NCBI RefSeq assembly: GCF_004011695.2
Contig: NC_082405.1
Span: forward strand, 3,099,001-3,163,000
Direction: 5' to 3'
DNA length: 64,000 nucleotides
Source: Ascochyta rabiei
Lineage: Eukaryota > Ascomycota > Dothideomycetes > Pleosporales > Didymellaceae
Each line of letters opens with the position of its first letter. The first letter of the stretch is position 1. Positions 10,957 through 22,182 of this stretch are shown in pieces. The notes under the pieces are model-generated. The model worked only from the letters and a program-made list of their open reading frames with translations, was not told the origin of the DNA and searched no databases. Made by a program: the position numbers and the translations under genes.

Positions 10957-13900
10957 TCATCTGAACAAACTCCTCAACTCCTCCAGTCTCTGCTTGGTAG
11001 CCTCGCCCTTGCTCTTCCTTTCCCTCGCCATCGTCAAATCTGCAAGTGCTTTCTTCTTCTCCTGCAGCACCAACATCTTCTCCTCGAAGCTTTTCTCCAT
11101 GATGAACCTCTTGATCGTAACCTCCCTATCTTGACCCAAGCGGTGCACGCGATCAACGGCCTGCGCCTCAGCAGCAGGGTTGAACTGGGGCTCCATCATG
11201 AACACCTTGTTGGCGGTGGTGAGGTTGAGACCGAGACCGCCGGCGCCGATGGAGACGAGCATCACGCGGATGGAAGGGTCTTCGCGGAAGATGCGCATCG
11301 ATTTGTCGCGGGCCTCGCGGGACAAGCGACCGTCAAGGCGGACATAATTGTGGGAGTGGTTCTTAAGCGCGATTTCGATCAGGTCGAGGTGGGTCGTCCA
11401 GCTGGAGAATACAACGCTGGAGGGGGTGTTGTTTAGTATTGTCATAATGTGATTAGGATATAGACTTACCTCTTGATCGGCCGCTCATCCGGATGATCCT
11501 GGCTCCACTGATGGAACTCAGCAAGATCGTTGAGGAGCGCCTGAGTCTTTGTGTGTGGACCGGCATAGCTGTTGATCTTCTTCGAGAGCTTAGGGTCCTT
11601 GCGCATCTTGTCGCGCTCATCGCAAAAGTCCTGGTATTCATCACGTGTGAGTTCAAATAGCGCAGGCTTCACTGTGTCCTCGCAAAAATGGCATTTAACC
11701 ATGCCGTTCTCGAGCTTGTTGTCGCTATAGTCTGCGCTCAGCTTCTTCGTGTGTTTTGGGCAGACGATGTGGTAGCACGGTGTCATGTGGCCGATCAGGT
11801 TGGGGGGCTCGCCGTCCTCGTCCTCATCCTCGGTGTCAACATCTAAGACGATGGACTTTTGGCAGTAGGCACAGGTATCGCTGCTTGTCTGGCACAGTAA
11901 GTCGAGCATTTCGTACGCTTGTTGCCGAGTGAGTGACGGCAGATCTTCATCTTCGTCGCCAATCTCCATCGGCTGGTCGAACGACATGCCGTCAGTCGTC
12001 TTCAAAGCCTCTTCGCTCAGCAGATCACGACCGTGAGCGCAGATGAGTCGAAGGTTGAGAATGGCAGTCAGAATGCGTGCGTATGAGTGACCACCCATCT
12101 TTTCGCCTGCTGTGACGGCGTTGACTTTGCGCTGTGTATCTGTCTCGAACCAGTCGTGCAGCTGCTGCTCTGACGCGGAAAACTTCAACCTCACAATCAT
12201 GTCGTTGCGTTTCGGTACTTCATCCTTGATGATCTCTTTAGTTCGGCGAATTGTGACTGTGCTGACTAGAAGCTGTAATTTGGGCACAACTTCTGGATCG
12301 GCGGCTTTGAAAGGGCTGAGGATGTAGTGGTTGAAGCCGTACGGGTCGTTGAATGGAGTGAGGTTGATGAAGTTGAACAGAGCACCAAGATCCTATGTAA
12401 ATGATTAGTATTTGGCTGCAATAGTATGGCAAGTTGATGGTACCTCAAGACGGTTCTGGACCGGCGTTCCCGTGACAGCCCATCGTCGCTGTCCTGGAAG
12501 CGCACATGTGACTTTGGATTGTCTCGTAGGGTTGCGAATAGTGTGAGCCTCGTCCAGCACGATACGGAACCAGTTGATATACGGTAGTGCGCGCTTCCTG
12601 TCAAGTAGATCTTTGGCTATGATGTGATAGGTCGTGACGACTATATCGTGGTCCGCGAGCTCGTGATGGCTCATAGCAAATCGCTCGCTGCCATGGTAGC
12701 GCGTCCACTTGAGTGCGCTGCCAGCGGGGAAATGGTCTTTCATCTGCTCCTTCCAATTTGTCATTGTGCTGAGAGGACAGACGAGCAACGTAGCTCTGCT
12801 GTTGATGATTGGCTGTATAGCCTCTGGGTCCGCGTTCCGTTGAGGCTTCTTCGCGGCAAAGTCTCGGCCGTCCTTGATGGATGCGTCGTCAGCAACGAGT
12901 GAGAGCACGCTGAGCGTCTTGCCCAGACCCATCTCATCAGCCAATATACCGCCACGGCAAGACTTGGGCTTTATCTCGACCTCCTGTCCTGTTATGACGT
13001 GGATGAACTTCTTGCGACCATTGTCAAGGTACCGTGGCTTCCAAAGCGGGTCAGAGCTGTCTGACTCTTCGCCAGTTCGTTCTTGTTCCCTGCTCCACAT
13101 GAAATATAGAGCCTGTTTCTGGTGAGGGTAAAGCTCGGTTTTGATGTGTGAAGAGGGTTCGCGCGTTGGCACCTCCTCAGAGCTGCCAACAACGGTGTCA
13201 AAAACATTTTGAACATCCTCGCGGATCTCATTGACGCTGCGCAAGACGTAGTTGTTTGTTGGCATGCTCGAAGCGTAGGCTTGGGCGTTCGAGTCTCTGT
13301 TGGGATCGAGGGTCGGGTGTTGCGGAACTCTCGCGGCGGTCTCCTGGGTCTGTGGGTTGAAGTAGTCGTACCTGTTGAGCTCCCACATCGGCCTTGTCAA
13401 CTTCGCGTTCTTGTTCTTCAAGTACTTGCCAATTCCGTGAGCGTTCTTGCGCGGACAGTATAGCTGCAGAGTCATGGCAATGAGCCCGTGATGTGAGGCT
13501 CCAGGCGTGGTTGGTTCGTTATTCTGCCGCTTCCGTGGATCTGTCCAAGCCATCCACATCATGCCGCTGGTCTTCGCAGAATCTATGAGTGGAACGATGG
13601 CTTGCGCAGTCTTGTTGTCAACTCTGCCGAATTCCTTGCCTGCAGCATCGGTGACAAGAACCGTGAGATTTGTTCGCTGACCAGCCCTCCTGAAAGCTAC
13701 CTTGATCCTACCTAACGCGCCGTGGTTGCCAATATACTTCTTCGTGTCGGGAAACGGCACAGTGTGCATCATGATGTATGCCTGCTCAACTTTTCCGATG
13801 CAAATCATTTGTGACATATTATCCTGAACAACTTCGACTTCATCATCGTCGCCTGGGAGGGGTCAGTACAACCCAAGGACAGGAAACGGACTACATACTC

Positions 13901-14448
13901 ATCGTAAGGTCAACCTGTGGGGGTGGAGGTATAGGCGTGTGTCCGTTCTTGTTCAAATCAAGAGCGCTGCTGCCACTGAAGTGAGAGCTGTTCGACGAGG
14001 CTTTCTTCCGCTCCTGCTCGTCGGCAGTCTTGACGCGCTTCGCAGGTGAGGCTGTTCGCTCCTGGACGTTGTGCAGGCGCTCCACAAGCGATACTTGGCC
14101 AGCAGTGGTGGGATCGGCCCGCCCACGCTCAACCTCTTCTCCGTTGGATGATGCTGGCCGCTTGGGCGCTGACTTGGGATTGAGAAGTGCTGTAGGATCA
14201 AAGCGAGGAGTTGCTGAGGGTGTCTGGTTTTGTTGCGCAGCTTGTTCGCCTGAAAAGTGGGGCATTAGCTCGGTATCAGGGTACGTTGTATCAGGTAGCG
14301 GAAGAGGCGGTGCAGGGAACATGAAGCTATCGGCGGTGTCAGGTGATGCAGATAACCATTCCTCCGCGGCATCGAGTGGAGTTGTGTGTGAAGGTACGTC
14401 GTAGGACGGATCATCGCCCATGTCAAAGTCGATATCGTCCGCACTCAT
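10957..14448 (-). CDS. SNF2-family helicase with RING finger (Rad5/HLTF-like)
   Basis: Four exons read leftward: 14448-13899, 13852-12444, 12392-11470, 11416-10957; 1,113 aa. The ~180-residue N-terminus is disordered and Ser/Pro-rich. Residues ~195-330 resemble the HIRAN-like region found before the helicase core in Rad5/HLTF proteins (tentative). The SNF2 core has GGILADEMGLGKT (Walker A, near residue 495), a DEAH box (LDEAHTIRNP, near 630) and WAVTGTPVQNR. A RING finger sits between the helicase lobes from residue ~827 (CAYC, then PCYHIVC and CHFC) with an acidic insertion. The C-terminal lobe has VVFSSWT, SIGAGGLGLNL and DRVHRLGQ. Known relatives are nuclear ATP-dependent DNA translocases and ubiquitin ligases in post-replication repair. 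ATG 14448 was chosen because the longer in-frame extension is hydrophobic and implausible. Confidence 0.92.
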
Positions 14449-15077
14449 AATGGCTGATGATATTCGAAAGTCGGAGAATGGAAGAGAGGGTGTAGATGGA
14501 TGGGAGAAAGTAGAAAGGGAAAGAAAGGTTACCTTTCTTGCGCGCCCCACGGGGGTCAAGTAAGAGAGCGGGATTCATAGTGTACAGGTGCAAACAGACG
14601 TGTTGTTACAGGTGAGAGAGCGCTCCCAGGCTTCAAGAAGGGCGGCTGACAGATTCTCAGCCTTTTCTGCGATACCTCGATGCTCGCTGGTACAGCGCAT
14701 CTAACATCGAGATGCCAAGGGTTTGTATGCTCGCTGCTGGAAAAGAGATATGCTTGAAAGATGTCTTCAAGATCAAGGGAGACTGTACTGGAATGGCTGG
14801 AAGTGCTGAAAGCCTGCGGAATCGATCGTTGCCGCGTTGAATCCCTGGCGTCGACGCAATTTGAGGTACAGGTCACGCGCCACTCAGATCCGGGGGCCGT
14901 GCAAGTGAAGGTAGAGGATTTGGCAGCAAGGTCCGTGGTTGTTTCATGTCGCGAATCGGCCAACAGAATGTCAGAGTATGCGCTGATCAGACATGCATGA
15001 TGGAAACGGCACGCTCTTTGTGTGATAAGTGCCGCTGCAGCGTGTCGACCTTTCACGTTCTGTTGAAGATGGCACTA
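14449..15077. other. Upstream region of the SNF2 gene
   Basis: About 630 bp between the helicase start and the left end of the RIP-affected transposon. Open frames here (minus 15056-14556 and plus 14761-15000) overlap in antisense and show no domain, so no gene is called. It probably holds the helicase promoter. Confidence 0.45.
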
Positions 15078-15116
15078 CCGTGTCTGTGCGCGCAACAACC
15101 AGAGTCGCGCAACAAC
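15078..15116 (+). repeat. Left terminal inverted repeat of the pogo/Fot1-type element
   Basis: 39 bp, GC-rich (contains GTGCGCGCAACAACC). Pairs with 17168-17206 with two transition mismatches. Directly preceded by the TA target dinucleotide. Confidence 0.93.
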
Positions 15117-17167
15117 TGAAAACCACCTTAACGCTTAAAATTAGATAAGGCTATAGAGCCACCCACAACAGCTATTATTTTATAATTTTGTAGTGTAGTA
15201 CTAATTAATTACTTACAAAAAAGATGTACTATTTAAATTTGGCTAGTAACTTAACGTTGCAGCTACGTGATGTGGTTTTAAGTAGGGGAGCTAGGGACAG
15301 TAATAGGGGACTACAACTACTAACATTATCCCTAGGACTATGTTTTTAACACTTTTTTAGCTAGGTTGCTTATAAAGCTTTCTTTTTACTCTTTTAAGGT
15401 AATTATATAGCTTTTGCAGCATTAAGCTCTTATTATTAATGCTGCTTTTTAGCCTCCTGTTTAGCCTTCTAATTTACTGTATTAGCCTTCTTCTTCTTAT
15501 GTACTACCTTAGCTGCCTCTTACGCTACACGCCTCTCCTCCTTCTCCTTCTCCTTAACTAGCTTCTTAGCAGCTGCTACTTCCTTACTAGTAGCTTTTCT
15601 AAGCCTCTCCTCCTTCTTCTTATATTGTCTAACTTACTTACAGAAGCATGCTTTATTAACCTTTCTAGGTAACTAGAACACTGCACTACTATAGTACTTC
15701 TACTGTTGCTGCAAGTCTAAGGTTTTACTCTTCTTTTTATGCTTCTTCTACGTCTTTAGAGTCTTTTTAAGGCTACCTATCTTATACTAGAGGAGTAAGG
15801 TTTTAACTAAGATATAGTAGATTAATTGTCTTATCTTTTTAATGTTACTCTTACTCTAGTTTTTAACTACATGCTGCAACAACGTCTCTATTTTAAGCTA
15901 ATCCTTGTTGCTATAAACAGATAATAAGGACCTATCTAAATCTAAGCTCTCTAGTGTTTTAACAAAGTAGTAGAGGATAATGTTAGGATTAAGTAGATAG
16001 ATACCTATTACCTTAAAGGACTTAAGTATTAGCTTTTTAGTAAAGCTACACATCTACGCTAGCCAGAATAGGTAGAAGAAGTCTACTCTAGTAATAGGTG
16101 CGTTATTTTAAGCCTTATAGATGTGTGTTATAACTACTTTTAAGTATGCTGTTAATAGAGGCTTAAACAGTACTATATTAAGTAGCTAGAGCGTTTAGGT
16201 TAAGTAAGAGGGAAGAATAGCTAGGAGGATCTTATAGTTATTATAGTACTTAATAAAGTCTATTATTATATAGAATCTGTAGCTATCTAGTATTAAAAGC
16301 CTCTACTTTCTTTATACTTTCTCCTTAGTGTAGTAATTAAACACCTACTTAAGCTAGGCAAGGCCTATATCCCTATTTGTCTACCCTAAGAAAGATAATA
16401 TAACTATTATAGAGTGTTTTCCTAGCTTAATTTTAGCTACCTAGTCTAATTTAATACTAGTGTTAGCTAACTTATAGATAATGCCTAGTAGTAGTACTGT
16501 TCTATTACTACACACACACGCTATAAGCATCTACTAAGCTTAGTTACTATCCTAGATAGATGCTTTAATCTCTTTCTTTATCTACATATGCTTACTAAAC
16601 ATATGTTTTATTCTACCTATAATACTAATTATAAAGCCCTTCTTATCTATATTATATATGTAGTAACCCTTAATAGAGTATTTAGAGATTTTGTGCTATA
16701 GTAGGTTAAAGTAGAGCGTATATTTATTATAGGAATTAGCATTATAATATAGTTAATCTATTCTAGTAAAGTAATATAAGATAAGATAGATAGAGTACTT
16801 ATTAATAAAGCAGGTAACCTAGCTCTTACTAACTAGATTTTAAGCTACTAGCAACGCAAAATTCTAGATTATCTCTCTAGTAGGTAGTAAGTAATAAGTA
16901 CTAAGTAACTCTATATACTTTATAAGCTCTATCTCCTATTATAGCGTTAAATGTTGCTAGTTAATATCCTTAGTCTCCTAGGAGTCCTAAACGTGCTTAT
17001 GTCTCTAAGCTAGAGTTATGCAGTTAACGCTGAACCTAGTAGCAAAATGCTGATACACAACTTTTTTACCTAGTTTTAGCACATTAATTACTGTAAGCGC
17101 TTTGTTAATAGCTGCTATAGTTGTTAAGTTATAACATGTTAAAGTATAGTGTAGTTGTGATAATTTG

Positions 17168-17206
17168 GTTGTTGCGCGACTCTGGTCGTTGCGCGCACGG
17201 ACACGG
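17168..17206 (-). repeat. Right terminal inverted repeat of the pogo/Fot1-type element
   Basis: 39 bp, the reverse complement of the left repeat at 37 of 39 positions and followed by TA. At both mismatches this copy has the C:G pair and the left copy T:A, so the left end has decayed more. Confidence 0.93.
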
Positions 17207-17208
17207 TA

Positions 17209-17560
17209 GCTACACGGCCCAAGCGTCTGCTGCCTGCGAGATCAGATGACGCACTCATGTTTGCAACCACTCTCTACGAAATCGCCCACGCGTGGCACCA
17301 AGACCCCATTTCGTCAAAAGCTTCCGTATATTTTTTATTTATTTTTTGAAACCGACTCTGGTTTGAAGACCGCAAGAGTATCCAAGACTTCTTTAGGTAG
17401 AAGCTGTGCGCCACCTCGGAGTCTATGTGTTACTACAACAATTGTATGATGTTGCTACAAGGTTGCACCAACCGACGCCTTCATGCAAAACGCCTAATCC
17501 AACGCCCGCTATGCGAAGTGCCTCCCTTTGCTCGTGAAATCATTGTTGCTGCAATGTTCC
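17209..17560. other. Short intergenic stretch
   Basis: About 350 bp between the transposon and the 3' end of the PI 4-kinase gene. It contains an AT-rich TTTTTTATTTATTTTTT tract near 17330; probably the kinase 3' UTR. No gene seen. Confidence 0.5.
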
Positions 17561-20059
17561 TCAACACCATGTGAATACTGGGTTCCTGCCCTTGACCATC
17601 TCAAGCCTCTCCACGATGACCTTTTTACGGTTGCCCTCCATGTCCTCGTTTGCCGCGTAACCCAAATCACCTTCGTCCTCGTCATAATCATCTCTACGGA
17701 GGTTGAGAGAAAATCTTCTCTGTCGCCTGCCGCTGTCGTGTCGGGGCATGTCATAGCTCATACGCGAGCGATGAGCGGGTCTTCCATTAGATTTTGGCAG
17801 CTTTCGACTAGGCCAGGGCAGGTCATTCACAGTTGCTGGGGATTGTGGGCCATCTCTGTTTAGTGGGCGATCAGCACGTCGAGCGTCCAACGATGAAGAA
17901 TCGCGGGTGAGATTGAAGCGGTTCTCGTGTGTGGAATCGAGAGGCGGAGAATTCATGAGAAGGTCGGGTTGTGGTTTCTGGGGTGGCGTCTGCAGAGCTG
18001 TGATGTCCATCTCTTCGTGTTCATCGTCTAACATCTTATGCCGGCTAGGCTGTTGTTTCCGCCGCATTTCAGCTGAAGGCGCACGCAAAGGGACTGCGAT
18101 GGGTATCTCGACAATATCATCCCAGACGCACACACGGGCTCGTCTTGTCAGCTCCAGTGGGCCGTGATCAGGTGTTTTGAGTGTCTCTACAACGTTCCAT
18201 GCCTGTCCCTTCATGACCGCAATCTGTTTTGCGTACATGCGCTCCTTGAAGTCTGCATCTTGAGAGAAGCACTTCCTAAGCGCCGTTTGTGTGTCACTCC
18301 ACCATTTCTTCGACGTGAGGAGCGGTAGGAAATGCCGGCGAGTGGCTTCGGAGAAGGGTTGTCCGATTAAGGAAACGGGCAAGAAGAGCCAACCGAAGGG
18401 ATAGCTTCGCCACTGTCGCGAGATTAGCATCGTGGGTATAGAGTCGCATGCAGGACTACTTACTGCATCAGGGTGCTTCCAAGGCCAGGACAGGCTGTTG
18501 TCGATAGCACCGATCGTGACGCCTTGAGTAGGCCCGTTTTGCATGGGTGTATTAGAACGACTTGACGCCCTCATAGGCTCCCTACGCCCATATGGGTCCA
18601 GCTCTGACATGGACTGCCGGGAGTACTGGCTTGGCGCGCTTTCGCCGTCTTCCTCGTCGTTCAGTTTTGGCGGCTCAGCAACCATCGTAGCTTCTTGTGT
18701 CTTCTCGTCGATCTTGATCATCCAGTTGTCCAGTCCTCTGTCTGTGTTCCGCATGATGTAATCGAGAATGACCAACTTCTCCAGTTGTTCTCTGAAAGAT
18801 TGCTGTAATGCCGGTGTCCATAATCTTCGTCGCCGCTGTGGACCAGGCGTACCCGGTCCCTCCTCATCGTCCTCGTTGTCGGACAACGGTCCACTCGGTC
18901 TGCAGTCCTCTGCCCACCTTCTTTTCTTTTTACGAGCAGCAGCGTTCATGCTCGAGGTATGCTGATCTGGCCAGGGATTCTCTTTCAGGAAGATGTTCGC
19001 ATCTTTGAAGCCCTTCAGGAAGACTTGGAAGCTACCAGGCTTCTCTGGGAAGTGCTTCCCCTTTCTGTAGAAGGCGCGTCTCTCCCAAAAATCGTAGTAA
19101 AAAGACTTGGAAGAGAGATCGACGATGTCAGTGTAGGGTACGATGTGCGTGCGGAGTTGTGTATCGAGGACGTATGCGGCGGCTTCTGAGATGTAGCTGA
19201 GGTTCGGGATGAGGCAGGCGCGCCCAAAGAAGAACGGAAATAGATTGCGATGTATCCATTTTGTCCATTTTGGGTTGCGCGACGCGTATGGCTCCTCGTC
19301 CTTGGGTTTGAAGACACCCACAACCTTGCCCTGTGTGTTGCGCGCGAAGTAGCTACCCGAGCTGCCTTGTGTGATCAACTTTGGGTGGACGTCCAGCTCG
19401 ATTGCTGTTCGAACACTTGCTACGATGTCGTCGAACTGCATCTTGGTCATGCGCTCTGAGGCGCCAGCCGCATCGTAGTCGAACGTGAGCGACTCTGCCG
19501 TCGCGGGCCGCACCCCATCTGGCGCCTGGAAGACCGAGTGATGAATCTCAAGCTGCTCGTCATCTGGACCCTCTTTCTGCTTCTTGAACTTGAACTTTTG
19601 TGCAATCTCGTCTGCCCAGCGCTCGAATCGCGCGTTTATAGCTTTGATGTCGACGCCTGAATTGGCCCGGTGTCTCCGGCTGGTCGAGGTTCGTCGTGCG
19701 TTGGGCGATCCAGGGGCCGAGTCGCCGGGCATGCGCATGCGCGAGTCTCGTGAGGGCTGAATGGGGGCATATTGCGCATTCGACAGCGGGTTCTGATGGA
19801 ACCCGTCCTCGGATGCAGCGTCCGAGTCCTCTTCCTCCTCCGCTTGCGCTATTCGAGCATAACCGGTCGTTGGCGGTCTTTTCGATTTGGGCATCATGGG
19901 AAAACGAAAGTGTTCGTTTGCAGAGACAGGGACATCTGGCTCTACGAAGGGAGCTGCTGGGAATGCTGGGGAACGAGGATGGAGCTGTCGCAGGGTCCTA
20001 GCCAATGGTTCACGCGTAGCGCCGCTGCTAGCTCCAGAGTCTGAGTCGTGGCTTGTCAC
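17561..20059 (-). CDS. LSB6: Type II phosphatidylinositol 4-kinase (LSB6-like)
   Basis: The frame is open over 832 codons. A canonical 51-nt intron (18463-18413, GTAAGT...GACAG) inside it keeps the frame and has no stop. Removing it restores the family sequence KHPDA-WRSYPFGW and gives 815 aa. The N-terminal ~180 residues are Ser/Pro-rich and disordered. The kinase domain has the nucleotide-binding loop QGSSGSYFAR followed by VGVFKPKDEEPY, the catalytic loop DYIMRNTDRGLDNW, and the metal-binding IGAIDNSLSWPWKHP. Known relatives phosphorylate PtdIns at the 4-position on endosomal, vacuolar and plasma membranes; yeast Lsb6 also binds the actin regulator Las17. An acidic and basic insertion (~residues 370-430) sits inside the kinase domain. 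The start could also be the second or third Met (M-M-P-K-S) about 55 residues downstream. Confidence 0.93.
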   Translation of the reverse strand: MTSHDSDSGASSGATREPLARTLRQLHPRSPAFPAAPFVEPDVPVSANEHFRFPMMPKSKRPPTTGYARIAQAEEEEDSDAASEDGFHQNPLSNAQYAPIQPSRDSRMRMPGDSAPGSPNARRTSTSRRHRANSGVDIKAINARFERWADEIAQKFKFKKQKEGPDDEQLEIHHSVFQAPDGVRPATAESLTFDYDAAGASERMTKMQFDDIVASVRTAIELDVHPKLITQGSSGSYFARNTQGKVVGVFKPKDEEPYASRNPKWTKWIHRNLFPFFFGRACLIPNLSYISEAAAYVLDTQLRTHIVPYTDIVDLSSKSFYYDFWERRAFYRKGKHFPEKPGSFQVFLKGFKDANIFLKENPWPDQHTSSMNAAARKKKRRWAEDCRPSGPLSDNEDDEEGPGTPGPQRRRRLWTPALQQSFREQLEKLVILDYIMRNTDRGLDNWMIKIDEKTQEATMVAEPPKLNDEEDGESAPSQYSRQSMSELDPYGRREPMRASSRSNTPMQNGPTQGVTIGAIDNSLSWPWKHPDAVSSPACDSIPTMLISRQWRSYPFGWLFLPVSLIGQPFSEATRRHFLPLLTSKKWWSDTQTALRKCFSQDADFKERMYAKQIAVMKGQAWNVVETLKTPDHGPLELTRRARVCVWDDIVEIPIAVPLRAPSAEMRRKQQPSRHKMLDDEHEEMDITALQTPPQKPQPDLLMNSPPLDSTHENRFNLTRDSSSLDARRADRPLNRDGPQSPATVNDLPWPSRKLPKSNGRPAHRSRMSYDMPRHDSGRRQRRFSLNLRRDDYDEDEGDLGYAANEDMEGNRKKVIVERLEMVKGRNPVFTWC

Positions 20060-20228
20060 ATTGTCACATGCCCGCTGTTCATATATGCGACACGAGAGAC
20101 GTCACTACGGATTCCGTCTACAAAAGCAACTGTGCGCGAACAAACAAAGTTCTAGTATGGTGGGGTATCACGGTCTACACGACAGAAGCAACGGCGCGCC
20201 CTCCCATTCCTTCTTAGCCCAGCATTGG

Positions 20229-20271
20229 CCAGCACCAGCACCAGCACCAGCACCAGCACCAGCACCAGCAC
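20229..20271. repeat. CCAGCA hexanucleotide microsatellite abutting the ASK1 stop codon
   Basis: About seven perfect CCAGCA units. On the minus strand the GGTGCT array starts immediately after the TAG stop of ASK1, so it forms the first bases of its 3' UTR. Confidence 0.92.
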
Positions 20272-21659
20272 CTAGAAGCTGTCGTCCAGGTCCACTTGAC
20301 GTCTGACCACGCTCGGACTGTCGTCTTCCATTCCGTTTGTAGTATCTGTGAAGTCACCGCCAGCGGTCATGAGAAGATCGTCCACGATACGTCTACTAGC
20401 TTCTCGGGCTGCACAGGATTAGCGAGTTTCTTCAGAATTCAGAGCACGTGGCACATACCGGGTGTCTGCAACAGCTTCGTCTGCGGAATGTGGAACTGGA
20501 TTGTCTTGGGCGGGCTGAAGTCGAGCTCGTCATCGTCGCTATAATCGACAAAGTCTTGGTCCCTTCCAGCGCTCATACGCTGCTTGCCTTTTGCAGGTGT
20601 CTGAATACTAACGCCTGGCGTGCGAGGCGTCTTCATAGGCGAGAACATGTCTGCACGCAGCTGGGGTGCCGGCGACGAAGGAGGTGATGAGTCGTCCCAT
20701 TTAGGCAGCCTCGCATTGGCTGCAGCTCCACGAGGTGTGGGTGCAGCACGATGTGCCGCGCTCGGAGTCAAGGCGCCAGTCGGCTTGTACTTTCTGGGGC
20801 TGACGAGCGGTGTAGCCTGAACGCGGAATGTCTTGTCCAGGACGTGGTGCATGAGTGGGTCCTGATTGAAGTGCGGCTTCTTCGACGTTGTGGGCTGAAC
20901 AAAGGGCGAAGAGTCAAAGCCCATCATATCAGGCAGCGCCTGCGACTTTCCAGGCGTGACTGGTTCGAATCTCGGCGTTCTTGATCCCTGCGGCCCAGCT
21001 CCGAGCTCTTCCCTGAGCGTTTCGTATGGCGAGGAGAGGCCGGCGAATTGCGGTGCCTCCTCTTCTGCGTCCAGCTCTTCACCGTCGCCGTTCCTGCCTC
21101 TCCGGAGCGACTGAGGCATTCCAGGCGTGCTGTGGCCCATGGAAGGTGAGTCGAGTGTCATAGTGTCCTCGGGCTCTCCGTGGGACGAGGTTGCCCGCTG
21201 AGGGGTAATGGCGCCCTCTCTTGTAGCGTGCCCTGTCATGGTCTCATCGTCCTCATACGTCACCGATTCGTGTGTATCGTCCTGCGCAATCGAATCCTCC
21301 TGTGGCGCCTCGTACCCTGACAACGACACGTTTGCGCTGGCTTCGAAGAACTGCTTCCAGAACTAGCAGGATTTAGTGACGCTGCTACGCGAGTAACGAG
21401 CGGTGGGGCGCGCACCTTTGACCCTTCCCAGACTGCCTCGGAGTGCTTCCCGTATTGCTCGATGATGGGCAGGATTCCCGTGGTGACGATGCGATGCGCG
21501 CGGCTGAAGTTGTGGTCGATTTCTGCTTCCGTCAGTCGCGTTGGTGGGGCAGTCGAGGGTTTGTTTACCCTGGAGGGTCAGGGTGATGGACTGCTCCAGC
21601 TTCTCCAATTCTTCTGTGAGAGACAGGCTGCGGTTCGGTGCCATGCTTTGGCGAGACAT
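20272..21659 (-). CDS. ASK1: DASH complex subunit Ask1
   Basis: Four exons: 21659-21569, 21522-21416, 21362-20459, 20408-20272; 412 aa. The spliced N-terminus carries the conserved Ask1 block: SLTEELEKLEQSITLTLQ, then EIDHNFSRAHRIVTT, then ILPIIEQYGKHSEAVWEGSK, then FWKQFFEASANVSLSGYE. The long C-terminal region is acidic and Ser/Thr-Pro-rich with many TP sites (for example GFDSSPF, MKTPRTPG), consistent with CDK phosphorylation known for Ask1. The C-terminus ends DLDDSF. Ask1 is part of the ten-protein DASH/Dam1 ring that couples kinetochores to microtubules. Splice sites are GTAAAC, GTGCGC and GTATGT donors; the reading frame fits only this arrangement. It is divergent from the SDR gene at 22183. 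Confidence 0.93.
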
Positions 21660-22182
21660 GGTGTTGGCTGTGTCGCCGTGCGTCGGTAACGTTGTTGACG
21701 CTGCAACGCGCATCTTGCTTCTGCACCTGCACCTGCACGTTCGCGAAAGGGGGCTAGGACCAAAAGGGAAAGCCTCCGCTTCCCCGCCGTCCTTGTTCCC
21801 GCCGCCAGCTTCATCCGGTCTGGAGATGTCGAGACCAACGTCGTGTGGTATTCCATGTTCGGCTATGGGCTCTGCGGAACAGGGCCGCTCTGTTGCAGAT
21901 GGTCGACGCACGCCACAGAACCCGACTCCTACAGACGTCACCGTCCGGGTTACCTTATCCCGAGTAGCCGCTCCAGCTTCATGGAAAGCATCCGACTTGA
22001 AGGCGTGAGAGGGGTCGATGCCTCCCGCCTATCCGGTAGAAAGCTATCCCCTGGACAAGATCTAAATGCATCTCGTGCTGCTTCCTCCTCTTCTTGTGCG
22101 TTTGTGCATACCTACTCATCCTGTAGTGCACGTCTGAATTGCTAAATCGCTAAATCGCTAAATTGCTCTGCTGCTCATGATC
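21660..22182. promoter_or_regulatory. Divergent promoter region between ASK1 and a mitochondrial SDR
   Basis: 523 bp separate the two start codons. Chance frames cross it in both directions, but none has a domain. A CACCTG-type triple repeat (CTGCACCTGCACCTGCACGT) lies near 21721 and a triple AAATCGCT-like repeat lies near 22143, just upstream of the SDR start. No TATA box is evident. Confidence 0.45.

Larger units (their letters stand above)
15078..17206 (-). mobile_element. Pogo/Fot1-type (Tc1-mariner superfamily) transposon, RIP-inactivated
   Basis: The element is 2,129 bp, flanked by TA on both sides (15076-15077 and 17207-17208), as expected for this superfamily. Its 39-bp terminal inverted repeats (15078-15116 and 17168-17206) begin CCGTGTC and match at 37 of 39 positions; both mismatches are transitions. 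The interior is extremely TpA-rich and has no frame above 60 codons. Reading the minus strand across stop codons between about 16700 and 16050 still shows a pogo-type DDE transposase: a segment like GKHSIIVILSFLG-TN, then RLLILDSYRFY (ancestrally a DGHGSH-type catalytic motif, at ~16270-16303), then FFYLFWLA. Nearly all internal stops fall where Gln or Trp codons are expected, the signature of C-to-T change. Non-functional. Confidence 0.9.

Noticed and set aside
14556..15056. 166-codon minus frame upstream of the SNF2 gene
   Set aside because: No recognisable motif and it abuts the transposon boundary; probably promoter DNA.
20950..20975. GGTTCGAATC sequence resembling a tRNA T-arm
   Set aside because: It lies inside the ASK1 coding exon, with no cloverleaf arms around it.
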